Assembly (NCBI GenBank): GCA_011634665.1
Contig: WAEK01000004.1
Location: 338,001-402,000 of the forward strand
Direction: 5' to 3'
Source: Mortierella sp. BCC40632
Taxonomy: Eukaryota > Mortierellomycota > Mortierellomycetes > Mortierellales > Mortierellaceae
Length of the DNA: 64,000 nucleotides
The position numbers and the translations under genes were made by a program. Under the pieces are notes generated by a model. That model did not search any database. It saw only the letters and a list, made by a program, of their open reading frames with translations, and had not been told where the DNA came from. This document shows positions 21,026 through 31,949 of this stretch, piece by piece. How positions within the stretch are numbered: the stretch's first letter is position 1; each line of letters starts with the position of its first letter.

Positions 21026-21564
21026 GTCAAGGAATAGGGATTAGGGTAGTGGGAGACGAGAGTAAAGGTCAAAGAGATCAGAGAGGCCAAAGGGGGTAGG
21101 AAGACCGAAGAGGTGTAAGAGATTAGGAAGACCAGCGAGAATAGTGAAGCCAGAGAGGCATGTTAGAGTGGTCAGAAAGGCTGGGGAGGCTAGAGAGGCC
21201 AGAGCGACAGAGTGGGCAGAGTGGGCAGAGAGGTCAGAGAGAGCAGAGAGAGCAGAGGGTGAGGGTGGGACTGAGGTGTGGTGTGGACCAGTGGAAGCAC
21301 TGGAGGCATGAAGGAGAGATCGAGTGCAGGACTGGGCCGCGGCAGAGACGCGTGAGGTGCACGTCCAAAAAAAAAAAAAAAAAAAACGCGCTTGGTTTGG
21401 TGCAAAAGGCTCCAAGCCCAGCAGAACGGCAGAGGGAAAGCCAGCGCGAGCCAGAGCAGACCAGTTTGGTGCAGCCACCCAGAAGAACATCAGCATTTTT
21501 CTTTAAGTGTCGCTTTCCTTCTCTCTGCTTCTCTTTCCTCCTCACCCCTCCACCCCTCTCCACC

Positions 21565-21740
21565 TTCACTCCTCCTCTCCTCCTCTCCTCCCTCCTCCTC
21601 TCCTCCTCCTCTCCTCCTCTCCTCCTCTCCTCCTCTCCTCCTCTCCTCCTCTCCCTCCTCCCTCCCTCTCCTCCTCTCCTCCTCTCCTCCTCTCCTCCTC
21701 TCCTCCTCTCCTCCTCTCCTCCTCTTCTCCTCTTCTCCTC
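21565..21740. repeat. CTC-rich pyrimidine tract
   Basis: A near-pure pyrimidine tract of CTCCTC and CTTCTC units, mirror of 19740-19895. The polypurine/polypyrimidine bias and internal mirror symmetry are features able to form triplex (H-) DNA. Confidence 0.85.
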
Positions 21741-24094
21741 TTCCCATTCTCTCCTCCTTCCTCCCAGTGGTGTTCAGCCCTGGGTCTCTTATTATTTTAT
21801 TTTTTTGCCCTTGCCGGAGAGGTAAGTCAGGACTTTCATAACAGACAAGAGGTAAGTGCAACAACCACTTCAGTTCTTTTCTTTCATCCTTTTCTATTAT
21901 CCTCCTTCTCCCTTTCTCTGGACTCTCTGGTCTCTGTGGGGGTTTTCCACTACACTCTCCTTCCAGCCTTGGTCCTCCACTTGACACTCTTCGACAACAG
22001 ACTCTTTGTCTTGAAGTGCTTGCAACTGCACTGGACAGTTCTCTGACCAACAAACACATTCTCTTTCTCTCTTTCTCTCTTTCTCTCTTTCTCTCGTTCT
22101 CTCTTTTCCACTTCTTCCTCACTTTTCCTTTTTTTTTCCCCCCAACTTCTCGGTTATGACGGTTTTGGTGATGGTGGTGGTGGCGGTTTTTGGTGGCGGT
22201 GGTGGTTTTGATGGTGATGGCGGTTGATGACGGTTGATGGCGGTTGTGGTGGTGGTTGTGACGCTGGTGGTTGTGGTGTTGGTTGCGGCGGTTGCGGTAA
22301 ACTCGGTGTCTCTTGCTTTCCTGCTCTCCTCCTCCACTCTTCACTTCTCCACTCCTCTCTGCTCCACTTCCTTTGTGTCTTTTTCTTTCTCTCTCGTTTT
22401 TTCTTCTTTACTTTTAATACACTCCAACACACTATTCGACATACTCCTCAACACACTCCTCAACACACTCCTCAACACACTTCTCAACACACTCCTTCTC
22501 CACGGGTCTCTGCCATATTACAGTGGAGGGATCCCATTTATTCCTGTTTGTTGTACTCATGGGGTAAGAGTCCTAGAGGTCTTCTAGACAGATGGCCTCA
22601 AATGTGCCCGCTGGGGGAGTGATTTTAGTAGCTCCCTATCCCAAACAGCCCCTCCCGTCGGCGAGGTGAGTTATCAGTAGCCGCGCTACGCGCCTGCATT
22701 CGGCGGGCAGTTAAAAGGTGGGCGGCCGTGCCTTTTGAGTGATCGGAGCTGATAGAGGATCTTTGGTCCTTTTGCCTTTTCTTTTCCTCTCGCAGCGGAT
22801 TAGTAGCCACAGTTGTGTCGAACGAGCCACATCAGTGGCCGTTAGGCACTCTGGCGGTGAAAAACAAGTTGTAGAGAGGGTTACCGCTCCTTTTAAGTAA
22901 TTCTCCCTATGGATTGAGATGGGGTGGGGTAGGTGGGCAGTTGTAGTTGTGGCAGTTATAGCTGTGGCAGTTATGGTTGTGGTTGTGAGTGAGTGAGTGG
23001 GAGAGTGGGAGAGTGATTGGTGGTGAACGAGAAGGTAAGTTGGATAGGTGGGTCAGAGTTGGGGAGTTGGGTGAACGAGTGAGCGAGCGGGTGGGAGAGC
23101 GGGCGGTATTAAGAGTGGACTATCGGGTCATTTTTTTCTTCACAATTCTTTTTCACTTTTCACCCTTCTTTTTCTATTCTCCCTATTCTCATTTGATTCT
23201 CCTAGGATGATGACTCGTGAGCAAGCTCAGGAACAACCATCATGGATTTTCCCTTTTTTTTTTTTTTTCTTTTTCCACTTCATTTTTTCTTCTCTTTTCC
23301 TTCCCCCCCCTCTCTTTCTCTCTCTTTCACTTTTTTTTTTTTGTCTTCGTTTCTAATGATGTAAACCCAGGACGTAAGGCGAGTCGTATGCCATGCCGTT
23401 CTCCAGATGGCTTGTGTTCATTCGAACCACCAAAAGTGGCCCTCGTAGCCACGGAGTAACAGGCAATCGGTCAGCTCTTGGCCTATGAATTCCCATTGAC
23501 TGAAGAAACACAGACAAAAGTCTTTTGTTCGTACTTGGCTTTTTTTTTTTTTTTTTTTTTTTTCACAGCGGCTGGTCCCGAACAGAAAACTGGGCACAGA
23601 GCATCGGCAACACGGTTCAGCATTCCTATTTGATTCGTCCTTGTATGTCCGCTTCCCGACGCGTCATGTCATTTTTCAAAAGAAAAATCTCAGTGGGGGC
23701 GAGGGTGAGGGGGTGTGCATTTCAGTCGTCTCTGTGCATCTGGCTGTGCAGCGCTGTTGCGCTACATTTACACAGCATTGTGGAGCACACACAAACAAAC
23801 GCTCAGATTCGTGAACACGTATCATATTTGTGGCCTACCGCACCAACAGAGAGGACACAACCTTGTTGCTAATTGAGGTAATTGAGGAGTGAAGAGTAAA
23901 AGCCAGAGAGGTCAGAGAGGTCAGAGAGGTCAGAGAGGTCAGGGAGGTCAGGGAGGTCAGGGAGGTCAGGGAGGCCAGAGAGACGGACAGAGGCCTTTTT
24001 TCGGTAGTACATAGAAGGCACCCTCCCCATCCTCAAGCAAAGGATAATCTTGGGTTTTCCCTCTTACTTCTTGATCCATTAAAATACTTGCCAT

Positions 24095-24932
24095 TTGGAG
24101 CGGATTCGCTCGACAGCGTCCTTCGAATGTGACCCTGTTGCTAGATATTATCCAAGTGGAGCGAACAACAAGGCGAAGAGATCAGTGGCAACTTCAGGCG
24201 CTGTCTCATCGACTATCCCGGACAGGAGTCTCACACAAAGGAACTACGACATACCTCTTATCACAGTGCACATCCACTTCATGACCCTGTACAACATTTG
24301 GGGAACTTTTGTGGCCATCTACAAGCTTATACTGGGGCAATCCCCGAGAGATAGCACAGCGGACGACCTCCTCTGGCTCACCGTCAACGGCCTGAAACTC
24401 CGTGCACACACAGTACTCCAGTAAGCCAGTCCCAAGAGCAACAAACACAATCAACGAACCCAAACGCAGCAGTAACACTAGATGCCAACTGTTGTATATC
24501 AACATTTCCTGTCTAGCAAAAATACTAGGAACCTAAAATTCACAGCCGGGGAGACAATTATAGGTGGTTTGCGGCGGGGTGGCTGTAGACAGCATTTTTA
24601 CTCCAGAATAAATGCCGGCCCTTGCCCCCAAAATAAAAAGACACATCGCACCTTTTGTCACCACCGAGCTTTCCTATTTTTTTCTCACCGAACACAAGCG
24701 AATGTACAAGACTTGAAATCGCTGTCGGTACATTGTGGTGTCCAAGGAGAAGACCTTTGGCTGGATATGGTCCACTCCAGGCTATGATCTCTTTTCAGGG
24801 GAGCACACTCCTCCAGCTTCGTGCGCAAGACTGAAGTCGCTCGACATTAGGCGTGGTGACGTTGTTGGCGTCGACTTGCTTGATTGGGAGCCGCTCTCGC
24901 AGCTCTTGGACCCCTCGGACCCTCCGCCTTAG
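24095..24932 (+). other. unassigned open frames in right arm
   Basis: Open frames at 24095-24424 (109 aa), 24482-24787 and 24735-24932 correspond to the mirrored frames in the left arm. The middle frame changes reading between the arms because of an A-run length difference, which argues against a conserved product there. No known domain is visible. They could be fragments of a host gene captured in the repeat. Confidence 0.25.
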
Positions 24933-25541
24933 TTGTAGATGCTGTCTTTTTTTATATAAAAATCTGTTCTGCTGGAGATAGCTATGTAGGCTAAGACTAG
25001 ACTAAACTAGCCACAGCCACCGCAGAGTGGTGGCAGTCCTCCATAATACCATAACAGCTCACGTTGCCGAAGCCCCGCGCAACGATTGCCGTTTTTTTCA
25101 AGATGATTAAAAGGCTGAAAAAAGTTGTAGATGCTGTCCTTGACTTGCCCCTTCTGCAGATGCTCCTTGTACTCTGATCTTTTTTTCACTTCTTCTTTGC
25201 GTTGTACTTTTAGTAGCGATATCGTTTCTGGGTCGGCCTCCCACCCTTTCTCCTCATTCTTTTGGTAGATAGCCTGATTTTTTTTCTTTTCTTTTTATCA
25301 GTCTGTTTCCACCATGTAAGTAAAGACAAAAAAAAAAAAAAAAAAAAAAAAAGTTTGTTGTTGTTGTTGTTTTTTTAGATTTTTCGAGCGGGCACAGGCC
25401 GCCCCTCCTTTTTTTTAACAGTAGACAGAGGGCCAGGCCGGTGGGCCAGTTAGAAGGGGCAGCCAACAGCCTCGGGTGGCTTGTGTGGCTTTGCAACTTA
25501 GAGATGGGATGTTCTCGAAACTCTGCTCTCCAAGCAACAAA

Positions 25542-25614
25542 GCCCGGTTAGCTCAATCGGTAGAGCGTGAGACTCTTAATCTCAAGGTTGTGGGTTCGAC
25601 CCCCACATTGGGCG
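25542..25614 (+). tRNA. tRNA-Lys(CUU), right-arm copy
   Basis: This 73-nt gene is identical to the left-arm copy, with anticodon CTT, A and B boxes intact, and a TTTT run just downstream (ATCTTTTGCC). Its upstream region is the natural, uninterrupted version of the site into which element A inserted in the other arm. Confidence 0.95.
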
Positions 25615-26051
25615 CTTATCTTTTGCCTGATCCGCTCGGATCCACTTTTTTTTCGCCACACCATTGCCAAGTGTTCCTCTGCCTCTCGGCCAGCACTTCT
25701 CCCTCCATCCTCTGTACTTTTCACTTTTTTTTTCTTTTTCTTTTTCAGACGAAGCTACTGTAGTTGCCAGCTCGATCTAACCGATAGTTCCTGTCTATTT
25801 TTTCAGACTAAACCACCCTCCTTTTTGTCGGCTCCTCTTCTCGCTTTAAACGTCTGCAGATCACTTTTCTTTTTCTCTTACTTTCTCTTTCTCTTCCCCC
25901 CCCCTCCTCTTCCTGCCCCTGTCGTTGTCGCCTCCCCGCCACCCCTCCTTCCTCTTCTCCTTCATCCTTTCTTCCTTTCCCTGAAAATCCCTATGGTTGT
26001 TCAAAACTAAACGCAAAGAATCTCTAGCCAGGCAAAAAATAAAATAATAAA

Positions 26052-26597
26052 AGAAAAGAAAAAGAGAAAGACAGGGCAGGAGGAGATCTCTGCCCAACCG
26101 TTTTTCTACTTATGCTCCCTATTAGATAGATAACTTATGGCTTGGCCGATTGAAATGACCCTTGTATCGTCTCACCTGAACGACCTACCCTATTGAGTCG
26201 TGAGATCATTGCACAAGGGCATCAAGCGCTTTACGACGCATTTGTATCGATTAGTCGTCCTCGCGTATCCTGGGGTTATAATAGATTACTCTGGGCGGGG
26301 ATGTTTAGTTTTTAGTATCCGAAGACTGTCCGTATTAAGTGAAGAGAGTCTGGCAAAAGGATGGCACCTGGGTCTTTTTTTTTTTTTTTTTTTTTTGCCG
26401 AAACATGAAAGGAAAAAAAAAGGCGCTCTGTCCAAACACAGACTCGTGGATCAGACTGTCGCACCGGTCATAGCCACAGCGTCTATGCATTGTTCGTTTT
26501 GCGCGTTGCTGCCAAGAGAAGGAAAATTCTCTTTTTTTTTTTGCGTAGTGATCCTTTTCTCCATTGCATTCGTCACTCCAGCAACCTTGTTTTCGCC
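26052..26597. other. intergenic region upstream of TIM23
   Basis: This is unique sequence between the palindrome end and TIM23. It contains a run of about 22 T near 26375-26396 and a shorter run near 26531. It presumably holds the TIM23 promoter. I found no continuation of the broken exon seen at 3759-4035. Confidence 0.4.
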
Positions 26598-27514
26598 ATG
26601 TCGACTCACACTGAAGAGGAAGACAGCTTCGAGCCAACCTACACGAGCCAGGAGGACTTCAACCCAAACGAGACTGTCAGCGCGTTTCTCAACTCGGCTT
26701 ACGACCCAACGCGTCTTCATCCTCTTGCTGGTCTCGGCAGCGGCGGTGGACTCGACTATCTGAACCTGGATGACGATGTTGAGGCCATATCGAACACTAG
26801 TTCCCACGGTGGAATCTTGCCTAGCAGAGGATGGTCTGACGATTTTACATACGGCACAGGACTGACCTACATCACAGGTGGGGTTCAGCATGGGAGAGGA
26901 TCGAGATTCATTCGTTTCATGCATTCAACAGGATCAAAGACTGACAATTTGTTCTGAGAGCTTCTCAATAATAGGGTTAAGCTTGGGCGGAGCATATGGC
27001 TTCTATGAAGGACTTCGGTCTTCACCAAGTCCGGCCTTTAGGATTCGATTGAACACAGTCCTGAATTCCATGACACGTCGTGGACCATTCATTGGCAATT
27101 CCGCTGGAGTCCTAGGTATGACCCTACTCGTTTTGTCAAGGGAGTCCATACTATCTTTGCGATACTAACTGTTAATTGATCCAACTTTGTCGGGGTTGTT
27201 AGCACTAATGTATAACGGGATCAATGGTGTAATCGGCAAGACAACAGGCCGCCAAGATCCTTTGAACTCAGTGGCCGCAGGATTCCTAACAGGTGCACTC
27301 TTCAAGTCTACAGGTTAGGGCAGAACATCATATTTACCCCAGTCAATGGTCTGATAGACAGGCACCTGTTCTGATGGGCTTTGGGTGTAATATCTCTAAC
27401 ACTCTGGATGTCAATCTATTTTACTTAGCGGGGGTACGGGCAGCAGGATCAGCAGGAGGTGTACTTGCGGCTCTAGCAGCCATCTGGACATTTGGCAAGG
27501 AAGCTGTATTGTAG
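26598..27514 (+). CDS. TIM23: mitochondrial import translocase subunit Tim23
   Basis: Exons 26598-26877, 26975-27115, 27203-27313 and 27429-27514 join in phase to give 205 residues. The acidic N-terminus (MSTHTEEEDSFEP) lies outside the membrane domain. It is followed by RLHPLAGLGSGGGLDYLNLD, typical of the Tim23 intermembrane-space segment. The C-terminal half is the Tim17/22/23 fold with four glycine-rich helices, including SLGGAYGFYEGLR, MTRRGPFIGNSAGVLALMYN and AAGSAGGVLAALAAI. Tim23 forms the inner-membrane presequence translocase with Tim17 and Tim50. The length matches the family (about 200-220 aa). Confidence 0.95.
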
Positions 27515-27849
27515 TTAGCACAAATAATCTCACCTTGTTTGACCTTTCTGGTTTGCGGCTGACAGGCTGTAGGTATTCCCTGTGATGGAATAAAGAAAAG
27601 GCTGCTTGTTCTCATCTCAAAGACTACAGAAGGAGGCGAGAAGAACTGAGTTCAGTTGACCAGACAAGGACAGACTGACTCCAGACTGAGCTTTCAGCAA
27701 GACGATAACATATATCCCCTTATTTCCTTTTGATGGATTTAATGACAAAGAACTAGAGCTCCAATCATGATTCAAGGGCCATTAGAATCCTACCATTACT
27801 TTTTTTTTTTTATTTTCTTCTTCTTCTGAATGCACAAAGGATCACCAAC

Positions 27850-29140
27850 ATGGGCGACTCAAACTCCGGAGAGGAAGAAGATTACATGTCCGAGGCCTTT
27901 CTAAATAACCTAGTAAAGGATCACAATGAGAGGACACAAAAGGCCGAGACACAAACGTATTCGCAACGCCGGCGACAAAAGGAGCTTCAACATCTAGCAA
28001 ACCTTCCAAAGAAACGTCATATCCTTGAAGTAGAAGCTCGTGAAAAAGGACTTGAAACTGCGATCGGAGAAGATAACAGAGGAATGGCGATGCTACTCAA
28101 GATGGGGTTCAAGTAAGCTGAAGTAGGATAAGATAAAGTTCTTTCCTTGGCATGTAACAGAAGCTAACTTCACTTTTGGGATTGAAAAAGGGGGTGTTCT
28201 TGGCGCACCAAAACAGGCTGCCACAAACACAAAAGTCGTAGAAGATGAAGAACCCAAGAATACCCAGGCAGTCTCTGAATCCGTTGAATCCTCCACAGCA
28301 TTACGGGAACCTCTTGCGATTCAGATAAGACAGGGTCGAGGAGGACTTGGATTGGATACGGAGCGGAAAAGGCATGCTGAAGAGGAGCTCCAGCGACAAG
28401 AAGAACACAATCGACGTGTTTACGACAAGGATTACAGAGGACAAAAGAACAGTGAATTCTTGACTGCAAAGTGGAGGCGGCAGTTTGGGGCAGCCACCTC
28501 TATTTGTATGCGTCTGGATGCTGAGAAGGCTGCCAAAGAAGACACTGCGGAGCCCACTACGAATTCGAGCAATGATTCGAAAGACTGCTCAGAAGGGTCT
28601 AGTAAAGACAGCAGTGTGTATCCTAAAGGGAGACGATTCGGACGATCAAATTCGTTCTGGTGGATCGCTGACTCTGTTGCGGATGAGGAGCTCGGCTCGA
28701 TACTTATGGGGCCTGGTGCTGGTGCCGACCAAAATGTTTTCTCAACGGGATCAAGACCTCGGAGCACCAACTATAGCGACGAGCACTCTAACCTGGGCAA
28801 AAGGATAAGGCTGGATAGTATCAATGACAGCAGCGAGAGTACTGACATTGAAGAAATTCCCCCCAAATGGGGAGAGCGACCGGACTTCATCCAGTTAAAT
28901 GTAGGTTGAGTACTGTTCTATTAGATTTTCGCATGATTTAAAACTGGTATTGCCGCTCCGCTAATCTTCTCTCTTTTCTCTCATTTCTGGAACCCCATCT
29001 CGAAGATTGATGCAAAGTTGGATAGAGTGGTGCAGTATCTTCGACATGAGCACTTTTATTGTTTCTGGTGCTCTACAAAGTATGATGGATCAGAAGATCT
29101 AGCCGACAATTGTCCTGGGGAATCAGAAGATGATCATTAG
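27850..29140 (+). CDS. GPATCH11: GPATCH11-like G-patch protein
   Basis: Exons are about 27850-28112, 28191-28900 and 29006-29140, giving roughly 369 residues. The N-terminus (EEEDYMSEAFL) and MLLKMGF-K-GGVLGAP form a G-patch split by intron 1. A coiled, charged region with LDTERKRHAEEELQRQEE and a C-terminal HFYCFWCSTKYDGSEDLADN (DUF4187-like) match GPATCH11/CENP-Y. G-patch proteins activate DEAH RNA helicases, and this one probably acts in RNA processing. Oddity: with the only good donor (28113) and acceptor (28189-28190) the G-patch halves are out of frame by one base, at a run of five A then four G. Either a base is miscalled or a non-canonical junction is used. Confidence 0.82.
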
Positions 29141-29207
29141 ATAGTTTATGACTATACTCTACTGGTTTTATGGGAGCTTCTCTGGAAATACACGACGGAG
29201 AGCAGGT

Positions 29208-31701
29208 CTAGTCATCTCGTTCATTAATTCTACCCTCACGACGGGACATCGTCTGAAGCCCATGGGCTTCTGCACTTCCATCATTTGGCCCTGACTCGAT
29301 ATCATGTTCGTCGTCGTCTTCATCAATGAGTGTGTATGGGTTGTTGGCATATGGTCTAAACTTCCATCTAGATTTGACCGATAGAGTAATAGTAGTAATA
29401 ATGATAATAATAGAGATATGCTTAGTGTCTTGGTTGGAAGTGACATAGTTGGCTTTGAAAGACTGCATTCAAGTGCCCCTTACCCGATCGTAGCATAGAA
29501 TCCAAGAGTGATAGCTTCGTTCAACAACTCCACAAGCCAGTTGACATATTGGAAAGGAAGTGCAGCCTTGAGAAACTCGACCAAAATCCTTGTGAGATAG
29601 ATATAGGTGACGGTGATGAGGTAGAACGAACCCCAAAGTTTATACTTGCGCTTATTCTCGGCCACTGGACATTTAGACAAAGAAACGGTTGTTAAAATTA
29701 AATTCGGACTAGCAATAGTGAAGTCATGTTGGAGTATGAATTTTGATAAAAAAAAAAAAAAAAAGCGCGTTTCTTTGAGCTACCTTTTCCTTCCGCTTCT
29801 GCTGCTTCACTGAGATGTCTTTGTGTCTGCACAATAACACCAAGGATCACAATACAGCTGATAAGGTCAACCATTGGGAAAAGTTGTGTCTAAGAGCGTG
29901 AGGCAAGAAGAATATTTTGTTAGGATCATCGTCCACAGGTTGTGTTCGCGTCCATAGAAACAAAGTTCCCGGTAGAGCACGCTTACCCAGAAAGACCAGT
30001 TGGTAGAGCCAATAGCAGCTTCGCTGCTAATTGTAGAGGCGATATTGGACAAGATCTATATTGGGAGTAAAACCTCAACTATTGTCAGTGGTGAACTCAA
30101 CACCTCGTTATTATGGTATTCGGTTTATCGAGCTTACCTGCAGTGGGATGATGACCAAAATGATCTTCTTATCTTTTTGTGATAAGAATGGTTTGATACT
30201 AAATGCAAGGGCAACAACGGTTGAGAAAAAGCAATCTAGTAAAGTACAAACGAGGCGATTCAACGCTAGATTCATGACTTACAACATCCATCCCGATGCA
30301 ATGAGCGTAATAATGAGGATGCTCAGGAGGCCCTTCAAGCTAAAGTGTTAAGAGATGGCAAGAAGCAATGCTAAGGGCGAGCTTTTGGATAGGAAGTAGA
30401 GGCGTGTTGTTGCTCATTATCACGTTTCTTACAAGGCAAAAATGTAGAACATGACTGTCCATCCTTCAGCATCGACTCCTGATCTCATATAGTGAACCTT
30501 GATCTGCGAAGGTAGAGTGTGCACGAAAAATTAAATGGGGGTAAGTTTAGGTATACCAAGGATTCAGTGAAACCAGTGCAGATAGTAGATGTTTACCGCT
30601 TGAAAAGTTTTTTGAATTCCGATCATCACTGCAAGAACAAAGCTATTAAATAATTAAATGAAATGATGAAATAGCAGTTGTCAGTATCCAAAGACTCTGA
30701 TAGTCCAGGTTGCTTCTGCTTACACATGCTCATAATAATGGCACTTGCGATTATGTGGTTCCTTACACTAGTCGGTGTGGCCAGAAGACTTTAGTGTCTT
30801 TTCGCAGGAGCATCCATGCCCAGATGGCACTTGCAATAAAGTAAGCAACGGCCGATCCAGCATAGACCCTAGGTAGTGGAATATCTCCTGCGCTCAAGTA
30901 GTTGTTTCCAGGATTGATCTCCAATGTCTTAAGCTATAAAGGAGCCGGAAAGGTTTGGTCGGGGTCAATAAATACATCGCGAGAGACATGCAAAGCTGCA
31001 GGGGCTGCCTGAACAGTGCAGGAGAACTCTATTTAGTCTACCTTGAAGGACACAAAACTGCGAGGGCAGTTGACAAAGAGCATATTCCACATCTCCTCTT
31101 CACCTGGAGCAACGATCCGCTGGTATTTGAACCTAGATATCATCCAGAACAGAGGGTTTCCAGGTTCAGTAACATCACATTGTTTTGAAGCACAATTCTG
31201 ACAACGACGGCGTTCTCATACGTGGCATTATTTGGATCAAGCTGCTTGAACTCGCTGCGACCCAGATCTATCTCCTCTTTAAAGAATTGGTTATCTAAGA
31301 TGCAGCCTTCTTCCCAGTCCACTGTGTCCGCATCGCTGGTGCCCTTCTGGATCAAGAAACCAATGCGCGTTTCCTCTCCCTTGTCTCCCTCATAGGGCAC
31401 TATCTAGAGAATATAGGGCAGGGAGGCAGGGTCTTGTTAGCTTGGTTGGTCATGAAATAGTTTGTAATTTAGGGCTGAGTTCGGCAGGCTGATAGAGCTA
31501 GACGCCGCTATAAGCTGAGGCTACTCATACTTTCAAGTTTTGGAGATCCATATCCAGTGTTCCTCCTGGGAGGAAACCAAAGGAGCCAACATAGACAAGC
31601 CCACGCTGGTCTTCTGATAGTGTCAGAGGTGGGCGGGCAAAAGTGACCGCGGTGAGGGCCGCGACGGCAATGATGAGCGATGATGGTGAGCAGAGCCTCA
31701 T
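29208..31701 (-). CDS. PTM1: GPR107/GPR108/PTM1-type Golgi seven-transmembrane protein
   Basis: Twelve phase-consistent exons (31701-31531, 31403-31174, 31132-31042, 30933-30767, 30642-30597, 30503-30433, 30339-30283, 30198-30138, 30055-29987, 29889-29784, 29664-29484, 29367-29208) encode 469 residues. A signal peptide (MRLCSPSSLIIAVAALTA) and a luminal domain come first. Family hallmarks follow: EINPGNNYLSAGDIPLPRVY, the GWMFIKPFLS motif, and the last helices with ALPFQYVNWLVELLNE and GWKFRPYANNPY. An acidic cytoplasmic tail closes the protein. This is the GOST family (lung seven-transmembrane domain), known in the Golgi and in trafficking. The gene is tail-to-tail with GPATCH11 (67 bp) and divergent from NDUFAF7. 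Exact boundaries of the smallest exons are inferred. Confidence 0.88.
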
Positions 31702-31949
31702 CCTGTTAAGAGTCCTCTTTTGAGCGTGGAGAATGGTGACAGGGTGCACAGCAGGGGTACGAATGGGACAGGAGTGATGTTGGGCAGCTGGAAATGGTGA
31801 ATGAGCATGCAAAAAGAGACGAGCCAAGAACAGGGCCAGGCTTGGTCTTCCACGACTGAGGGGAGAGGACCGTTCCAAAAAGCCACTTGGAAGCACATAG
31901 ACCAAGGCGGCAACCTTGCGGAGATCAGGAGATCAGTTCTTCCGACATA
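31702..31949. promoter_or_regulatory. shared divergent promoter region
   Basis: Only 248 bases separate the start codons of the GOST-family gene (minus) and NDUFAF7 (plus), so both promoters must lie here or overlap the 5' UTRs. No TATA box is obvious. Confidence 0.6.

Larger units (their letters stand above)
21026..26051. repeat. palindrome right arm (uninterrupted)
   Basis: This is the intact inverted copy of the left arm, with the tRNA-Lys gene near its outer end and no retroelement. At the position matching element A it reads the uninterrupted target GCTTGGAGAGCAG on the minus strand. Homology ends at 26051 in an AAAATAATAAAA run that mirrors 4171. Confidence 0.93.

Noticed and set aside
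19061..22046. Several 150-300-aa frames in the palindrome arms
   Set aside because: They are glutamate/arginine- or serine/leucine-rich translations of the purine and pyrimidine tracts, present on both strands, and carry no recognisable motif.
4171..26051. The palindrome as an assembly artefact from a missed hairpin adapter
   Set aside because: The arms differ by substitutions and repeat lengths, the centre is non-identical, and only one arm carries the 11.3-kb insertion with a target duplication, so they are distinct sequences. Spanning reads would still be the decisive test.
31702..31949. Start of the GOST-family protein further upstream (frame open to 31905)
   Set aside because: The ATG at 31701 directly precedes a clean signal peptide; upstream sequence in that frame is not protein-like and overlaps the divergent promoter.
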